Assembly: GCF_036867135.1 (NCBI RefSeq)
Contig: NZ_JBAJIJ010000002.1
Coordinates: forward strand, 310,001 to 374,000
Direction of reading: 5' to 3'
DNA from: Aeromicrobium sp. Sec7.5
Lineage (GTDB): Bacteria; Actinomycetota; Actinomycetes; Propionibacteriales; Nocardioidaceae
DNA: 64,000 nt
The translations under genes and the position numbers were made by a program. This document shows, piece by piece, positions 54,154 to 62,983 of this stretch (the first letter of the stretch is position 1; the number at the start of each line of letters is the position of its first letter). The notes below the pieces were generated by a model. It was not told the origin of the DNA and did no database searches. It worked only from the letters and a program-made list of their open reading frames with translations.

Positions 54154-56081
54154 CCGACGTCCGACTCGAGACCCAGGCGCAGACCCGATCGGTGGCGGTG
54201 CCGCCGCTCGACCACCGAGCCCCCGTCCTCTCCCCCGTCACCCGCCGCGCCATGGGTCGAGCGCTCGGCCTCTACGCCGTCGTCTGGACCGTGGCCACCG
54301 GCCTGGCCGTGACCGGGCGGCAGCCGCTCGTCGACATCGGGGCCAGCCTCTACCTGCCGGGCGGAGCCCACCTCGCCAACGGCCACCTCGTGCACGGTGC
54401 CGTGGTGCTCGCGAGCTTCGCCGTCTGCGTGCTGCTGTGGTGGATGATCGGCGCGTTCGCCGCACCCCTGGCCGTGTGGGCCATCGACGTCGTCGCCGTG
54501 GCGGTCATCAGCCATGGCCAAGCCGGGGGCGCCGAGCTGGCGCTCGTGGCGGCAGCCGTCCCCGCCCTGCTCGTGGCCTCGTTCACCTGGCACGCGATCC
54601 GGCACCGCCTCAGGCTGCGTCGTGCCGGTCACCTGAACGAGCGCCTGGCCGCACGGTCCTTCGCCGTCACGACGATCCCCTCCCAGGCGAGCCTGCCCGT
54701 GCGGGAGGCCTCGGTCGACGACCTGTCGCGCCTGCGGTTCGCGCTCGACCTCGCCCTGCAGCCGCTCGAGTCCTTCGCGGGCTTCGACCGCCGCGACCAG
54801 TTCCGCGAGGCCGCCCTGCGGTACCAGCTGTGCATCCTCGGCTACGCCCTGTCGGCGTTCCAGTACAACTCCGCACCGGCGTTCGGGGGCTACCTGACCG
54901 AGGCCCACGCCCGGTCCATCGCCAAGATGAGCGACCGCCGCGTCTGGGGCTACTGGGCGCTCGAGAACGCGTGGGGCCGGTTCTCCCTGGGCCGCGACCC
55001 GGTCGCGAACGACGACAACATCATGCTCACGGGTTGGCAGGGAGCCTCGGTCGGCATGTTCGAGACCCTCTCCGACGACCGGTTCTCCCGCCCCGGCGCC
55101 CTCACGTACCGCTGGTCCGACGACGAGGAGTACCCGTACGAGTTCGGGTCGTTGGCGTCGTCGATCCAGCGCAACATGGAGCGTTCGGAGTACACGCTCT
55201 ACTCCTGCGAGCCGCGGTGGATCTACCCCGTCTGCAACACGTTCGGCGTGAACACCCTGGCGCTGCACGACCGCCTGCACGGCACGACCCACTTCGACGA
55301 GCTCGAGGACCGGATCCGGCAGGCGTACCTCGAGGAGTTCCACCGCCCCGACGGCCGGGTCGTCGGCGTGCGCTCCGAGACCCTCGGACTGTCGTGGAGC
55401 CCGTGGTCCGGCGACGGCGTCTGGCTGCCCACGACCTACTGGATGCACCCGACGATGCCGGACCTCGCCCACCGCTCCTGGTGGCTCATGCGCGAGACGG
55501 TGCTGCAGGAGGACGAGGGCCGGTTCTCCCTCCCGCCCAGCCTGGCCAACCGGTGCGATTCCGGTTCGTACGCCTTCGGCAAGGCCACGTTCGGCCAGGT
55601 CCTGCTGGCCATGGCCGCCCGTGAGATCGGCGACGAGGAGGTGGCCTCCAGCGTGCTGGACCAGCTCGACCACGAGGAGACGATCGAGCGCTCCGGCGGC
55701 GCCGCGCGCTACACGGGCCTCTCGACGCAGGGCAATCTCTATGCGCTGATGGCGAGGTTCGGACGTCATGCCGGCGTGCGCGACCTCGTGCGGCACGGCC
55801 TGCCCGAGACCTGGCAGAACGGCCCCCGGCTCGCCGAGGCGGCCTACCCGGACGTGCTCGTCGCGAAGGCCGTGACCGACGGCCGGGCCCTGGAGTGCGT
55901 CCTGCACCCCGGCGGCGAACCCGTGCGGACGCGGGTCCTGGTGGACCGTCTCCGCCCGGGCGGCCACTACGTGGTCCGCGGCGCCACCGAGGTCGAGGTG
56001 GTGGCCGACGCCCGCGGCGGCGCCACGCTCGAGATCGACCTCGGCGGCCGGACCGAGCTCACGGTGGAGCCGGCGCCGTGA
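54150..56081 (+). CDS. Linalool dehydratase/isomerase-like protein with N-terminal membrane domain
   Basis: This is a 643-residue protein. Residues 30-155 hold about four helices (ALGLYAVVWTVATGLAV, AVVLASFAVCVLLWWMIGAF). Residues 185-560 match the Castellaniella linalool dehydratase/isomerase fold: YQLCILGYALSAFQYN, WGYWALENAWG, DDRFSRPGALTYRWSDDEEY, SCEPRWIYPVCN and LALHDRLHGT align in order. The two Cys of SCEP...VCN are conserved. LDI interconverts geraniol, linalool and myrcene. The natural substrate here is unknown. The membrane part is absent from the original enzyme. Confidence 0.8.
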   Translation: MTDVRLETQAQTRSVAVPPLDHRAPVLSPVTRRAMGRALGLYAVVWTVATGLAVTGRQPLVDIGASLYLPGGAHLANGHLVHGAVVLASFAVCVLLWWMIGAFAAPLAVWAIDVVAVAVISHGQAGGAELALVAAAVPALLVASFTWHAIRHRLRLRRAGHLNERLAARSFAVTTIPSQASLPVREASVDDLSRLRFALDLALQPLESFAGFDRRDQFREAALRYQLCILGYALSAFQYNSAPAFGGYLTEAHARSIAKMSDRRVWGYWALENAWGRFSLGRDPVANDDNIMLTGWQGASVGMFETLSDDRFSRPGALTYRWSDDEEYPYEFGSLASSIQRNMERSEYTLYSCEPRWIYPVCNTFGVNTLALHDRLHGTTHFDELEDRIRQAYLEEFHRPDGRVVGVRSETLGLSWSPWSGDGVWLPTTYWMHPTMPDLAHRSWWLMRETVLQEDEGRFSLPPSLANRCDSGSYAFGKATFGQVLLAMAAREIGDEEVASSVLDQLDHEETIERSGGAARYTGLSTQGNLYALMARFGRHAGVRDLVRHGLPETWQNGPRLAEAAYPDVLVAKAVTDGRALECVLHPGGEPVRTRVLVDRLRPGGHYVVRGATEVEVVADARGGATLEIDLGGRTELTVEPAP

Positions 56082-56956
56082 GGCGCGCCTCGGGCCGTTC
56101 GGTCCGTCGGCGGATCGCTGCCCTCGACCCCGTGAGCGACGCCGACGAGATCGCTCGCCTGTCCCTCGTGACGCTGCACGGACTCAGCCCGTTGGTGTAC
56201 GCGCTCTTCACCGTGGCATTCCTGAAGCAGGTGGCCGTGCCCACGATGGCGCGCACCCTCTACCGGCACGGCACCGGAGACATCGTGCGCGCGACGATCC
56301 TGCGCAACGACGACACCATCGTGTTCTTCGGCCAGCTCCTCGACCACGGCCCGGGCTCGCCGATGGGGCAGGAGTGGATCGAACGCCTCAACCGGATCCA
56401 CGCCCACTTCCCGCTGCGCAACGGCGACTCCCTCTACACCTTGGCCACGCTCGCGCTCGACCCCGAGTCCATCACCGGCGCCCTGGGCGTCTCCCTGTTC
56501 TCGCCCACCGAGCTCGAGGCGCACTGGCAGTTCTGGCGATCCGTCGCCGAGCGCCAGCACGTCACCGACATCCCCGCGTCGCGCGACGAGCTGCGCACCT
56601 GGTCCGCGGCCTACGAGCAGGCGGAGCACATCGCCAGCCACGACGGCCGAGAGATCGCCGCTGCGCTCGTGACCGCCTTCGGTGAGCGCTGCCTGCCCCG
56701 CGTCCTGCGACGCTGGGACGGTCAGGTCATCGCCGCCCTGTGCCCGTCGCGGCTCCGCGAGGTGCACGGACTGCCCGAGCCGTCCGCCGTCGTCGCGATC
56801 CTGACCCGGGCGGCCCTGAGGGCGTACGCCGTGACGGCCGGCGTCCGTCGTGTGCCGGCCGACCGCTCGCTGGTCCGGGACTTCGGGACGGCCCGGTACG
56901 GCGACCGCCCGGTGGAGGACGTCGGGTACCAGCGAAGGCCCGGCCGAGGCGCGTAG
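56078..56956 (+). CDS. MpaB/latex-clearing-protein-like oxygenase (DUF2236)
   Basis: This 292-residue protein starts at GTG 56078, overlapping the LDI-like stop. The family pattern is visible: RTLYRHGTGDIVRATILRND near the start, GQEWIERLNRIHAHFPLRNG with the haem-type His, then LFSPTELEAHWQFWRSVAER. The group includes MpaB and Lcp, haem b oxygenases that attack isoprenoid or farnesyl chains. Pairing with an LDI-like gene suggests shared isoprenoid metabolism. Confidence 0.83.
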   Translation: MRRASGRSVRRRIAALDPVSDADEIARLSLVTLHGLSPLVYALFTVAFLKQVAVPTMARTLYRHGTGDIVRATILRNDDTIVFFGQLLDHGPGSPMGQEWIERLNRIHAHFPLRNGDSLYTLATLALDPESITGALGVSLFSPTELEAHWQFWRSVAERQHVTDIPASRDELRTWSAAYEQAEHIASHDGREIAAALVTAFGERCLPRVLRRWDGQVIAALCPSRLREVHGLPEPSAVVAILTRAALRAYAVTAGVRRVPADRSLVRDFGTARYGDRPVEDVGYQRRPGRGA

Positions 56957-57057
56957 TCGATCCACGCCACTCGGCGCCGAGCGGCGGACCGGTACGGTTC
57001 CGACCGGGTCGCCGGCACGCGACTCGCCCCCGCCGGACCACTCGAGAGGACCACTCG

Positions 57058-57951
57058 ATGGCGACCATCCGCGAGAAGATCCGCACCCTCAGCCAGAGTC
57101 GTCTGGTCTCGATCGACGATCAGGTGAAGGTCGTCGCGACGGAGCGGATCTCGCCGAGCTTCCAGCGCGTCGCCCTCCGTGGTGCGTGCCTCTCGGCCTA
57201 CGACACGGTCCGTCCGGCCGACGGGTTCAAGATCGAGCTCGGCACGCCGGAGGCGTTTGCGATCCGCGGGTTCACGGTGCGCCGGTTCGACCCTGCCGAG
57301 CTGACGCTCCACGCCGACGTCCACCTGCACCCGCACAGCCCGTCGGCGGCCTGGGCCCAGGACCCGGACCTCGACCGACCCCTCCGATTCCTCGGGTTCC
57401 GGCGCGACTTCGCGATCGGTGACGGCGTCGAGCAGCACGTCCTCGTCGCCGATGCCAGCGCGATCCCGGCGGTGGCGACGATCCTCGAGGCGATCCCGAG
57501 CGACCACCGGGTCGTCGTGGTCGCGGAGGCTCCGGCGGAGCAGGACCTGGCGCTCCTCGGAGCGGGCCGCCACGTCGAGGTCCGCCCGGTCGTGGGCGCA
57601 CCGTCGGTCGGGGTCGACAGCCCGCTCGCCACGGCCGCCCGAGACCTCGCGACCGGACCGGAGGCCCAGTACTGGGTCTCGGCCGAGTCCAGCACCGTCC
57701 GCGCCATCCGGCGCCACCTGCTCGACGGCGGCGTGCCGCGGGGCCACCTGCACGCGACCGCCTACTGGATCGCCGGCACGACGAGCACCCAGCGCGACGC
57801 CCGGGAGGCGGTCGCCTACACGCGCGCGGTCGAGGCCGGGCTCGACGTCGACGACCCCCAGGTCTACGACCTCCTCGAGTTCGACGGCGACGCGGCCGCG
57901 GGCGCTCCGGACGCCGCTCGGTCCGCCGCTGGAGACCGAGCCCGGACCTAG
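57058..57951 (+). CDS. Siderophore-interacting protein (FAD ferric reductase)
   Basis: This is a 297-residue protein; GAGAGGA precedes ATG 57058. The N-terminal FAD domain reads IRGFTVRRFDPAELTLHADV HLH (RxYT-like site RGFTVR), then the SIP C-terminal domain with VLVADASAIPAVATILEAIP and YWVSAESSTVRAIRRHLLD. Such enzymes reduce ferric siderophores. Gene order with TetR at 57962 suggests one unit. A role in feeding electrons to nearby enzymes is possible. Confidence 0.88.
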   Translation: MATIREKIRTLSQSRLVSIDDQVKVVATERISPSFQRVALRGACLSAYDTVRPADGFKIELGTPEAFAIRGFTVRRFDPAELTLHADVHLHPHSPSAAWAQDPDLDRPLRFLGFRRDFAIGDGVEQHVLVADASAIPAVATILEAIPSDHRVVVVAEAPAEQDLALLGAGRHVEVRPVVGAPSVGVDSPLATAARDLATGPEAQYWVSAESSTVRAIRRHLLDGGVPRGHLHATAYWIAGTTSTQRDAREAVAYTRAVEAGLDVDDPQVYDLLEFDGDAAAGAPDAARSAAGDRART

Positions 57952-57961
57952 GATCGCCTGC

Positions 57962-58570
57962 ATGGTCCGCACGCAGCCCGACGACGAGGAGTCCAAGTCG
58001 GCGCGGACCCGCCGGCGCATCCTCGACGCCGCCGCCGAGGTGCTCGCCACTCGCGGGTACGCCAGCACCCGGCTCGGGGAGGTCGCTGAGAAGGCCGAGG
58101 TGCAGGCACCAGCCATCTACTACTACTTCGCCTCGCGCGAGGACCTCGTGGAGGAGGTCCTGCACTCCGGCACCGCAGGGATGCGCGAGCACCTCGAGGC
58201 CGCCCTCGACACCCTGCCGGACGACACCGCGCCGCTGGAGCGACTCTCGGTGGCGGTCGTGGCGCACCTGCGTCACCTGCTGGATCCGTCGAGCTATGCC
58301 GCGGCGACCGTCCGGAACGCCGCGCACGTCCCCGACGCCGTGCGCCACCGCCTCATGGCATCGCATGGTGCGCACGACGACATCTGGGCGCGCCTGCTGC
58401 AAACGGCCCAGGCGGCCGGCGAGATCCGCGGCGATCTCGATCTCCACCACGCCCGCCTGCTCGTGACCGGAGCACTGAACCAGACCCTCGAGTGGCGTGA
58501 CGACCGGCGCGGCGACCTCGAGTCGCTCGCCGCGACGGCCTCGGCCTTCGTGCTGCGCGGCCTCACCTGA
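57962..58570 (+). CDS. TetR-family regulator
   Basis: This is a 202-residue protein starting at ATG 57962, 10 bases after the SIP stop. It has RRRILDAAAEVLATRGYAST and EVAEKAEVQAPAIYYYFASREDL. It is the last gene before the convergent catabolic operon and may control either neighbour. Confidence 0.9.
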   Translation: MVRTQPDDEESKSARTRRRILDAAAEVLATRGYASTRLGEVAEKAEVQAPAIYYYFASREDLVEEVLHSGTAGMREHLEAALDTLPDDTAPLERLSVAVVAHLRHLLDPSSYAAATVRNAAHVPDAVRHRLMASHGAHDDIWARLLQTAQAAGEIRGDLDLHHARLLVTGALNQTLEWRDDRRGDLESLAATASAFVLRGLT

Positions 58571-58598
58571 GCCCGCCGGCGCCGGACCGGCTTGATGC

Positions 58599-59705
58599 TC
58601 AGAGGTCGCGCAGCGCGGCACGCAGCTTGGGAACCGAGCGGCGGATGCCGTACGCCACGACCGACGACGAGCCCCACGCCAGCAGACCGCTCCCCGAGCC
58701 GGCGTCCTCCAGCACCTCCGGGTCGCCCACGAGCGGAACCGGACCGACGACCCTGATCGCCGTGCCGGCGATCTCGGTCCAGAAGTAGTGGTCCACGATC
58801 GGGTCCTCGACCGGCTGTCCGAGGATCGAGGCGGCCACGACCCGTCCCTGGGTGACCGCGTTGGCCCAGAACGGCGCACGGACGATGCCGTCACCGGTTC
58901 GCACCACGACGGCGTCCCCGGCGGCGTAGACGTCCGGCAGGCTCGTGCGCGCCCGGTCGTCGATCACGACACCGCCGTCGATCTCGAGGCCCGAGTCGCG
59001 GAGCCAGTCGGTCACCGGCTCGTCGCCGACGCAGCTCACGACGACGTCGGCCACGAGCACCTCGCCGTCCTCGAGCCGGACGCCCCGGACCGGCTCCCCC
59101 ACCAGCTCCGCGCCCGACCGCCGAAAGACGATCCCGAGCGTGGCTGCACGCTGACAGACCGACGACGCCAGATGGGGGCCGAGCAGCCGCTCGAGCGGTG
59201 GGTCGACGTCCACGACGGTCACGGCCGCACCGGCCTTGGCTGCGGCCGTGGCCACCTCGAGCCCGAGGAACCCCGCGCCGACCACGACCGCTGACCTCGC
59301 CTCCGCGAACCGCTCCCGAAGACGACGGGCGTCATCGACGGTGCGCAGGACCGCCTCCCCGGTCTGTCCGGACGCCGCGATGCGCCGAGCCCGCGAACCG
59401 GTCGCGATCACGAGAGCGTCGAACGGGTGCGTGCCACCATCGGCGCTGAACACGGTCCGAGAGGCGTGGTCGAGGCCCGTGGCGACTGCGCGAACGTGCT
59501 CGAGGTCGAGGGAGGTGTGGTCCATCAGCACCGAGGGCTCGGCGCTCGCGTCGGCCAGCACGGCCTTCGACAGCGGCGGCCGGTTCGTGCCCGGCTCGGG
59601 GTCGACGAGGGTCAGTCGGCCGTCGTAGCCGTGGGAGCGGAGCTCACGCAGGACGGTGGCCCCAGCGGTCGACCCACCGACCACCACGACGTCGCGTGGG
59701 CTCAT
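58599..59705 (-). CDS. NAD(P)H-ferredoxin reductase for the P450 system
   Basis: This is a 368-residue flavoprotein. The FAD motif is VVVVGGSTAGATVLRELR, the NAD motif VVVGAGFLGLEVATAAAKAG, and the C-terminal FAD motif LPDVYAAGDAVVV. It resembles putidaredoxin/rubredoxin reductases. Its ATG overlaps the ferredoxin stop (ATGA), so it is the electron source for the ferredoxin and P450 upstream. Last gene of the seven-gene operon. Confidence 0.92.
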   Translation of the reverse strand: MSPRDVVVVGGSTAGATVLRELRSHGYDGRLTLVDPEPGTNRPPLSKAVLADASAEPSVLMDHTSLDLEHVRAVATGLDHASRTVFSADGGTHPFDALVIATGSRARRIAASGQTGEAVLRTVDDARRLRERFAEARSAVVVGAGFLGLEVATAAAKAGAAVTVVDVDPPLERLLGPHLASSVCQRAATLGIVFRRSGAELVGEPVRGVRLEDGEVLVADVVVSCVGDEPVTDWLRDSGLEIDGGVVIDDRARTSLPDVYAAGDAVVVRTGDGIVRAPFWANAVTQGRVVAASILGQPVEDPIVDHYFWTEIAGTAIRVVGPVPLVGDPEVLEDAGSGSGLLAWGSSSVVAYGIRRSVPKLRAALRDL

Positions 59706-59896
59706 GCCAGCCGCAGCGCTGCCACCGGACAGGAGTCGGCCGCACGGCGACCGGCCGCCTCGTGCTCCGCCGGCAGGTCGGTTCCGTCGAAGTGGTGGAC
59801 GAGGTCGCCCTCGTCGTCCAGGTCGAACACCTCGGGAGCCTGGTCGACGCACAGGCCGTGGCCCTCGCACCGGTCGTAGTCGGCGATGATCTTCAT
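59702..59896 (-). CDS. 3Fe-4S ferredoxin of the P450 system
   Basis: This is a 64-residue ferredoxin starting at ATG 59896, two bases after the P450 stop. Cys are in DRCEGHGLC and in SCPVAAL. The usual second Cys of the motif is His (CEGHGLC), giving a 3Fe-4S type as in many actinobacterial P450 partners. It carries electrons from the reductase to the P450. Confidence 0.93.
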   Translation of the reverse strand: MKIIADYDRCEGHGLCVDQAPEVFDLDDEGDLVHHFDGTDLPAEHEAAGRRAADSCPVAALRLA

Positions 59897-59898
59897 GG

Positions 59899-61092
59899 TC
59901 ACTGTCCCCTTCCGTCGGCCACGAGCCGCAGCGGCAGGTGGTCGAGCTTGTGGATGATGTTGTTGAGTCCCCAGGTGGGCTGACCCGTGACCTCGAGGCG
60001 CTCGACGCGATCGACGATCGACCGCAGGATCGATTGCGTCTCGAGCCGGGCCAGGCCCTGGCCCGCGCAGCCGTGCGCGCCCTGCCCGAAGCCCAGCTGG
60101 GCGGCCGCGTCGCGGGTGATGTCGAACGTGCTCGGGTCGTCCCAGACACGCTCGTCGCGGTTGGCCGAGGCGTAGAACACGACGACCCGTGAACCGGCCT
60201 CCACGGCGACCCCGCCGATCTCGGTGTCGCGCTCGACGTGGCGCGCGAACGCGCGCAGCGGCGCCTCGAGCCGGACCACCTCGTTGACCGTGTTGGCGAT
60301 CAGCGACGGATCCGCCTTGAGCGCCGCCCACTGGTCGGGGTGCGTGGCCAGGAGCATCAGGGCACTGGCGATCGCACTGATCGTCGTGTCGAGCGAAGGC
60401 GCGAGGTAGTCGATCATGAGGGCCGGACACTCGCCACGGCCCAGCTCGCCGCTCTCGACCTTCTCGAGGAGGTCGGCGCCCATCGAACCGGGCTGCACCG
60501 CGCCGCGCCGCACGACCGAGCGCGCGAACCGCATCATCCCGATCGTGGAGGGCGCCGTGCGAAGGGTCTGACCGTTGACCGGTCCGAGGGAGTCGAACGT
60601 GGCGCCGGCCCACCGCAGCAGGTTCTCGCGTCCCTCCTGGGGCCAGCCGATCAGGTCCGGCACGAACGAGGTCGGCAGTGCTTCGGCGATGTCGCCGACA
60701 CCGTCGACGTGCTCCTTCTCGACCGCTGCCGCCACGACGGCGTCCGCACGCTGCTCGACCTCGTCGCGCATCGAGCGCAGGGCCTTCGGGGTCAGGCGCG
60801 ACGCGAGGATCTTGCGGCGTCGGTCGTGCTCCTCGCCGTCGCTGTTGAGCGTCGTGCCGCGGCTCAGCCGGTTGGCCACGGGGTTGAGCGCCACGCCGCG
60901 GCCGGAGACGAACGTGGCGTCGTCCAGCAGCACCTGCTTGCAGTCGTCGTACCTCGTCACCGCCAGCACTCGCTGCTTGGCGAGGCGCACGACCGGACCG
61001 AGGGCCCGCATCTGCTCGTAGTGCGGGTACGGGTCGAGGATCGCGTCGCGCGAGTACACGTCGGGGCGGTAGGTCGGGATGGTCGTGGTCAT
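59899..61092 (-). CDS. Cytochrome P450
   Basis: This is a 397-residue P450. The haem loop is FGQGAHGCAGQGLAR with the Cys ligand, and the ExxR is EVVRLEAPLR. The I-helix reads LAPSLDTTISA, where the usual AGxDTT is replaced by APSLDTT. The Asp-Thr pair is kept. It is coupled to the flavin hydroxylase upstream (ATGA overlap) and ferredoxin downstream. Family and substrate are unclear; an aromatic or terpene-like compound fits the context. Confidence 0.94.
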   Translation of the reverse strand: MTTTIPTYRPDVYSRDAILDPYPHYEQMRALGPVVRLAKQRVLAVTRYDDCKQVLLDDATFVSGRGVALNPVANRLSRGTTLNSDGEEHDRRRKILASRLTPKALRSMRDEVEQRADAVVAAAVEKEHVDGVGDIAEALPTSFVPDLIGWPQEGRENLLRWAGATFDSLGPVNGQTLRTAPSTIGMMRFARSVVRRGAVQPGSMGADLLEKVESGELGRGECPALMIDYLAPSLDTTISAIASALMLLATHPDQWAALKADPSLIANTVNEVVRLEAPLRAFARHVERDTEIGGVAVEAGSRVVVFYASANRDERVWDDPSTFDITRDAAAQLGFGQGAHGCAGQGLARLETQSILRSIVDRVERLEVTGQPTWGLNNIIHKLDHLPLRLVADGRGQ

Positions 61093-62633
61093 GCAGGGAC
61101 CTCGGCAGACGTGGGAGTGATCAGGGAGACGAGCCGACCGACGAGCGCGGAGACGTCCTGGCCGGAGGCCACGGTCGTCCGGTCCGGCCGCACCAGTGCG
61201 GCGGCGGCCCGGCCCTCGTGCAGCCAGGCAGACAGCTCAGGTCGGGACGCGACCTCGACAACGGCGCAACCCCGGGTCTCGAGCTCGCGCCGGTCGGACG
61301 GCGACGGGGCCGCCGCCGTCACCAGCGCCCAGCTCGGTCCGACCAGGTCGTCGACGACGCGGCGGCCGTTCACGACATTGGGACAGAGCCGGCCCGCCAG
61401 GCGGTCACCCCCACCCGGGGCGACGAGCGAGGAGCCGTGCAGCGGCGGGGTGGCGCTGTCGATGAACCGCCGCCGGACGAGCGGTGCGCGCTTGAGCAGC
61501 GGCACGACCGCGGCGCGCACTGCGTCCCCGACCCGACCGCCGCGGGTCATGACCGTGCCGAGGAGGTGCGCCATGTCGATCATCGACCGCGCGTGACGCG
61601 ACCGCTCCGGCTCGTAGGTGTCGAGCACGTCGGCCGACAGGGACCCGTCGAGGAACCCGGCGACCTTCCACCCGAGGTTGCTCGCGTCGCGGATGCCTGC
61701 GCCCATGCCCTGACCGATGAACGGCGGCGTGAGGTGGGCGGCGTCGCCCAGCAGAAAGATGCGCCCGGCACGCCAGCGGTCGGCGATCGCGGCGCGGAAG
61801 GTGTACTCGGCCGACCGGATGACCTCCAGCGCCGACGGGTCGACGCCGGTCGTCCACGGGGCGAGCAGGGGCGCGAGCGCCGCGATCGAGGCGAAGTCGG
61901 TGGCCGCCTCGTGCTCGAGGAGCTGGAACTCCCAGCGGTACCGGTCCGGCCCGATGCGCATGTACGTGGCGGCCCGGGTGCTGTCACAGACCTGGTGGAC
62001 GCCCTCCCACTGCTGCAGGTCGGCGCTGGTGCGGACGTCGACGACGAGCCACCGCTGCTCGAACCCCAGGTCGAGCATGGTCGAGCCGATCGACCGGCGG
62101 ACGAGGCTGTTGGCGCCGTCGCAGCCGAGCAGGACCTCGGCGTCGAGGACCTGCTCCTCACCGGAGTCGCTCGCGCGCGCCCGCACGCGCACCCGGCCGT
62201 CGCCGATCCGCTCGATCGCGGTTACCTCGCGCCCACCCAGGAGCGTGATCTCCGCCGTCTCGGCCAGCCGCTCGCGCAGCAGGCCCTCGAGGTCCGGCTG
62301 GTCGAACATGCTGGCGCGGGTGAACCCCGTGCTGGGCGAGACCCCTTCGCGCGGGAACTCGCCCAGCACCCGGAGCCCGGCGTCGACCAGACGCAGGCCC
62401 CCGCCCGGACGCGAGATCGCGGCGAAGCGCTCGGCGACCCCGAGGCGGCCGAGGATGCGCAGCACCTCGTCGTCGAGGTGGACGGCCCGCGGCTGCGGGT
62501 AGACGCCTTCCCACCGATCGACCACGGTGCTGGGGATGCCGTGACGCGCGAGCTCGAGCGCCGCACACGCACCGGTGGGCCCTGCGCCGATGATCAGCAC
62601 GGGGGTGACGTGCGGGGCCGGGGTCGTGCTCAC
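61089..62633 (-). CDS. FAD-dependent aromatic hydroxylase (MhpA/PheA-like)
   Basis: This 514-residue protein starts at GTG 62633, overlapping the DoxX-like stop. The FAD motif is VLIIGAGPTGACAALELAR, the DG motif is LLGCDGANSLVRR, and the GD motif is IFLLGDAAHLTPPFIGQGM GAG. The C-terminal part is thioredoxin-like and short, as in 3-(3-hydroxyphenyl)propionate hydroxylases. It hydroxylates a phenolic ring using NAD(P)H and O2. Position with FAH hydrolase supports a ring-cleavage route. Confidence 0.92.
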   Translation of the reverse strand: MSTTPAPHVTPVLIIGAGPTGACAALELARHGIPSTVVDRWEGVYPQPRAVHLDDEVLRILGRLGVAERFAAISRPGGGLRLVDAGLRVLGEFPREGVSPSTGFTRASMFDQPDLEGLLRERLAETAEITLLGGREVTAIERIGDGRVRVRARASDSGEEQVLDAEVLLGCDGANSLVRRSIGSTMLDLGFEQRWLVVDVRTSADLQQWEGVHQVCDSTRAATYMRIGPDRYRWEFQLLEHEAATDFASIAALAPLLAPWTTGVDPSALEVIRSAEYTFRAAIADRWRAGRIFLLGDAAHLTPPFIGQGMGAGIRDASNLGWKVAGFLDGSLSADVLDTYEPERSRHARSMIDMAHLLGTVMTRGGRVGDAVRAAVVPLLKRAPLVRRRFIDSATPPLHGSSLVAPGGGDRLAGRLCPNVVNGRRVVDDLVGPSWALVTAAAPSPSDRRELETRGCAVVEVASRPELSAWLHEGRAAAALVRPDRTTVASGQDVSALVGRLVSLITPTSAEVPA

Positions 62634-62983
62634 GCCGTCCGCACCTGGAGCACGACGACCGCGACCACGGCGGCGCCCACGACGATCGCGGGCACCGCTT
62701 CGACCAGGCGATCTCCCGCGCGGACGTGGCACACGACGGCACCCACCATCATCGCGAGAAGGCCGAGGGCCGCGGCGATGCCGATCGGTGCCCACGCCAG
62801 TCCGGCGGCCAGTCCCCCGACACCCGCCACCTCCAGGCCACCGATGAGTCGGTAGCTCGCGACCGAGAAGCCCAGGTGCGCGGCCCGTGCCCGCATGTCG
62901 GGGACGGCCGCGACCTTGGCCGTCCCCGCCGCGGCCAGCACCGCACCGACGACGACCGTGAGGACGATCAGGGCCAGGCTCAC
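62630..62983 (-). CDS. DoxX-like membrane protein
   Basis: This is a 117-residue, four-helix protein starting at GTG 62983. Helices are LALIVLTVVVGAVLAAAG, IGGLEVAGVGGLAAGLAW, AAALGLLAMMVGAVVCHVR and VPAIVVGAAVVAVVVLQV. The RLIGGLEVAG pattern is typical of DoxX-like proteins. GTGA overlaps on both sides show tight coupling with the FAH and hydroxylase genes. Function unknown. Confidence 0.87.
   Translation of the reverse strand: MSLALIVLTVVVGAVLAAAGTAKVAAVPDMRARAAHLGFSVASYRLIGGLEVAGVGGLAAGLAWAPIGIAAALGLLAMMVGAVVCHVRAGDRLVEAVPAIVVGAAVVAVVVLQVRTA

Noticed and set aside
53907..55967. 686-codon minus-strand open frame
   Set aside because: It is antisense to the LDI-like gene, which has clear family motifs. 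The antisense protein has none.
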